DNA of 64,000 nucleotides from Lentzea sp. NEAU-D7 (GTDB taxonomy: Bacteria > Actinomycetota > Actinomycetes > Mycobacteriales > Pseudonocardiaceae), in assembly GCF_026242055.1 (NCBI RefSeq), contig NZ_JAPJDL010000022.1, positions 1 through 64,000 of the forward strand, written 5' to 3'. Numbering within the stretch: position 1 is the first letter of the stretch; every line of letters starts with the position of its first letter. The position numbers and the translations under genes are program-made. Positions 63,402 through 64,000 of the stretch are shown piece after piece. The notes under the pieces are model-generated. The model was not told the origin of the DNA and searched no databases. It saw nothing but the letters and a program-made list of their open reading frames with translations.

Positions 63402-64000
63402 ATGCGGGAGCACGACATCATCGCGTGGGACGGCACGAAGATCCGGACGTGGCAGGCGCCAGGTGAGGGCACACCTGTGCTGCTGTGCCCCGGCGTGGGT
63501 TCCGGCCCCGAGTCGTGGCCCTCGCTGACCGGTCGCGGCGGCCTGCTCAGCTGGTACATGCGCGGCACGATGGGCTCGGACCGCCCGGTCGACGAGCGCA
63601 ACATCTCGCTGGAAGACCACGTGTCGGACGCCATCGCCGTGCTGGACGACGCGGGCGTCGAGCGGTGCGTCGTCATGGGCTGGTCGATGGGCGTGACGAT
63701 CGCGGCCGAGCTGGCGTTGCGTCATCCGGAACGGGTGGCGGGCCTGCTGCTCGTCGCGGGCGCGCCGGGTGACTCGTTCGACGCCATGCTGCCGCTGGTG
63801 CCGAAGGGCGTGCGCCGGATCGTCGGGCTGACGGGCACGAGGCTGCTCCAGCAGGCCGGTCCGGTGCTGGACAAGGTGCTGCACCGCGTCCCGGTGACGG
63901 ACGCGACGACGTTCCTGTTGCGGCACAGCGGCGTGATCAAACCTTCGAGCGACCCGGCGGCCGTCGGTCAGGCGGTGAGCCGGTTCCTGCAGCACGACTG
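63402..64000 (+). CDS. Alpha/beta hydrolase, 3' end outside window
   Basis: A partial gene with 199 complete codons in the window. It begins REHDIIAWDGTKIRTWQAPG; the oxyanion region is LLCPGVGSGPESWP, and the nucleophile elbow GWSMGV holds the catalytic Ser. Asp and His of the triad should lie near or beyond the window edge. The ATG at 63402 has CAGAAT 7 nt upstream. It is divergent from the hydroxyacid dehydrogenase, with only 28 bp between start codons. Confidence 0.82.
   Translation, partial: MREHDIIAWDGTKIRTWQAPGEGTPVLLCPGVGSGPESWPSLTGRGGLLSWYMRGTMGSDRPVDERNISLEDHVSDAIAVLDDAGVERCVVMGWSMGVTIAAELALRHPERVAGLLLVAGAPGDSFDAMLPLVPKGVRRIVGLTGTRLLQQAGPVLDKVLHRVPVTDATTFLLRHSGVIKPSSDPAAVGQAVSRFLQHD

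Noticed and set aside
63373-63403. ATG at 63403 as start of the hydroxyacid dehydrogenase
   Set aside because: It would overlap the start codon of the divergent hydrolase, and the extra residues are encoded by the likely -10 box TACTTT. The GTG at 63373 fits the leaderless pattern.

Overview
The window is high-GC actinobacterial DNA. Frequent GTG/TTG starts, many apparently leaderless genes, a Lys/Ala-tailed HupB, cofC (F420), a DUF397 protein and a polar-growth coiled-coil protein suggest a mycelial Pseudonocardiaceae relative (Lentzea/Saccharothrix/Amycolatopsis type; inference). From memory, the core gene order follows Mycobacterium tuberculosis from pca (Rv2967c) to doxX (Rv3005c): pyc, recG, DAK/fakA, ung, thiL, DUF3515, ddl, gpsA, fbiD/cofC, ppk, mutT1, hupB, leuD, leuC, IclR, tRNA-Glu/Gln, FAH, leuB, serA, ilvC, ilvN, ilvB, cfp6-like and doxX. 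Lineage-specific genes are inserted between these blocks.

Layout. 0-8 kb: metallo-hydrolase, pyruvate carboxylase, a DivIVA-like coiled-coil protein, a secreted sialidase-like protein, then a 0.7 kb repeat-filled gap. 8-19 kb: recG and fakA divergent from rpmB, an MFS exporter, ung, gamma carbonic anhydrase, GNAT, thiL, a stand-alone RAM domain, DUF3515, ddl and a double GNAT. 19-29 kb: a MocR regulator facing an FMN split-barrel protein, cysteine dioxygenase, a Cys/Met-metabolism PLP enzyme, gpsA, an acyltransferase, cofC, a lipoprotein, a membrane acyltransferase and an LVIVD-repeat secreted protein. 29-37 kb: cold-shock-like protein, ppk, mutT1-like, hupB, leuDC divergent from an NdgR/LtbR-like IclR regulator, and two tRNAs. 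37-48 kb: HAD phosphatase, flavin monooxygenase, orphan response regulator, FAH enzyme, cimA, a three-gene ABC importer, a YCII protein and leuB. 48-64 kb: secreted subtilase, serA, a repeat-rich gap, a P-loop protein and DUF397, ilvBNC, PH and VKOR proteins, ilvD, a small membrane protein, doxX, a 2-hydroxyacid dehydrogenase and a truncated alpha/beta hydrolase.

The central theme is branched-chain amino acid synthesis: cimA, leuC, leuD, leuB, ilvB, ilvN, ilvC and ilvD lie within about 28 kb. They carry several separate control signals. cimA follows an Ile-rich leader peptide (three consecutive Ile codons), competing hairpins and a terminator. ilvBNC follows a Leu/Val-rich leader peptide with a similar attenuator. 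leuB has a palindrome over a promoter and competing leader hairpins. leuCD is divergent from the IclR regulator. The ABC importer, which from protein sequence alone would be called siderophore uptake, lies behind a cobalamin riboswitch and is therefore called BtuFCD.

The most interesting items are the isoleucine attenuator on cimA, the 125-bp long palindrome and the neighbouring four-copy 53-bp repeat near 53.7-54.1 kb, the 165-bp repeats near 8 kb, and the recurring promoter layout in which a nAnnnT -10 box ends 6-8 nt before the start codon.
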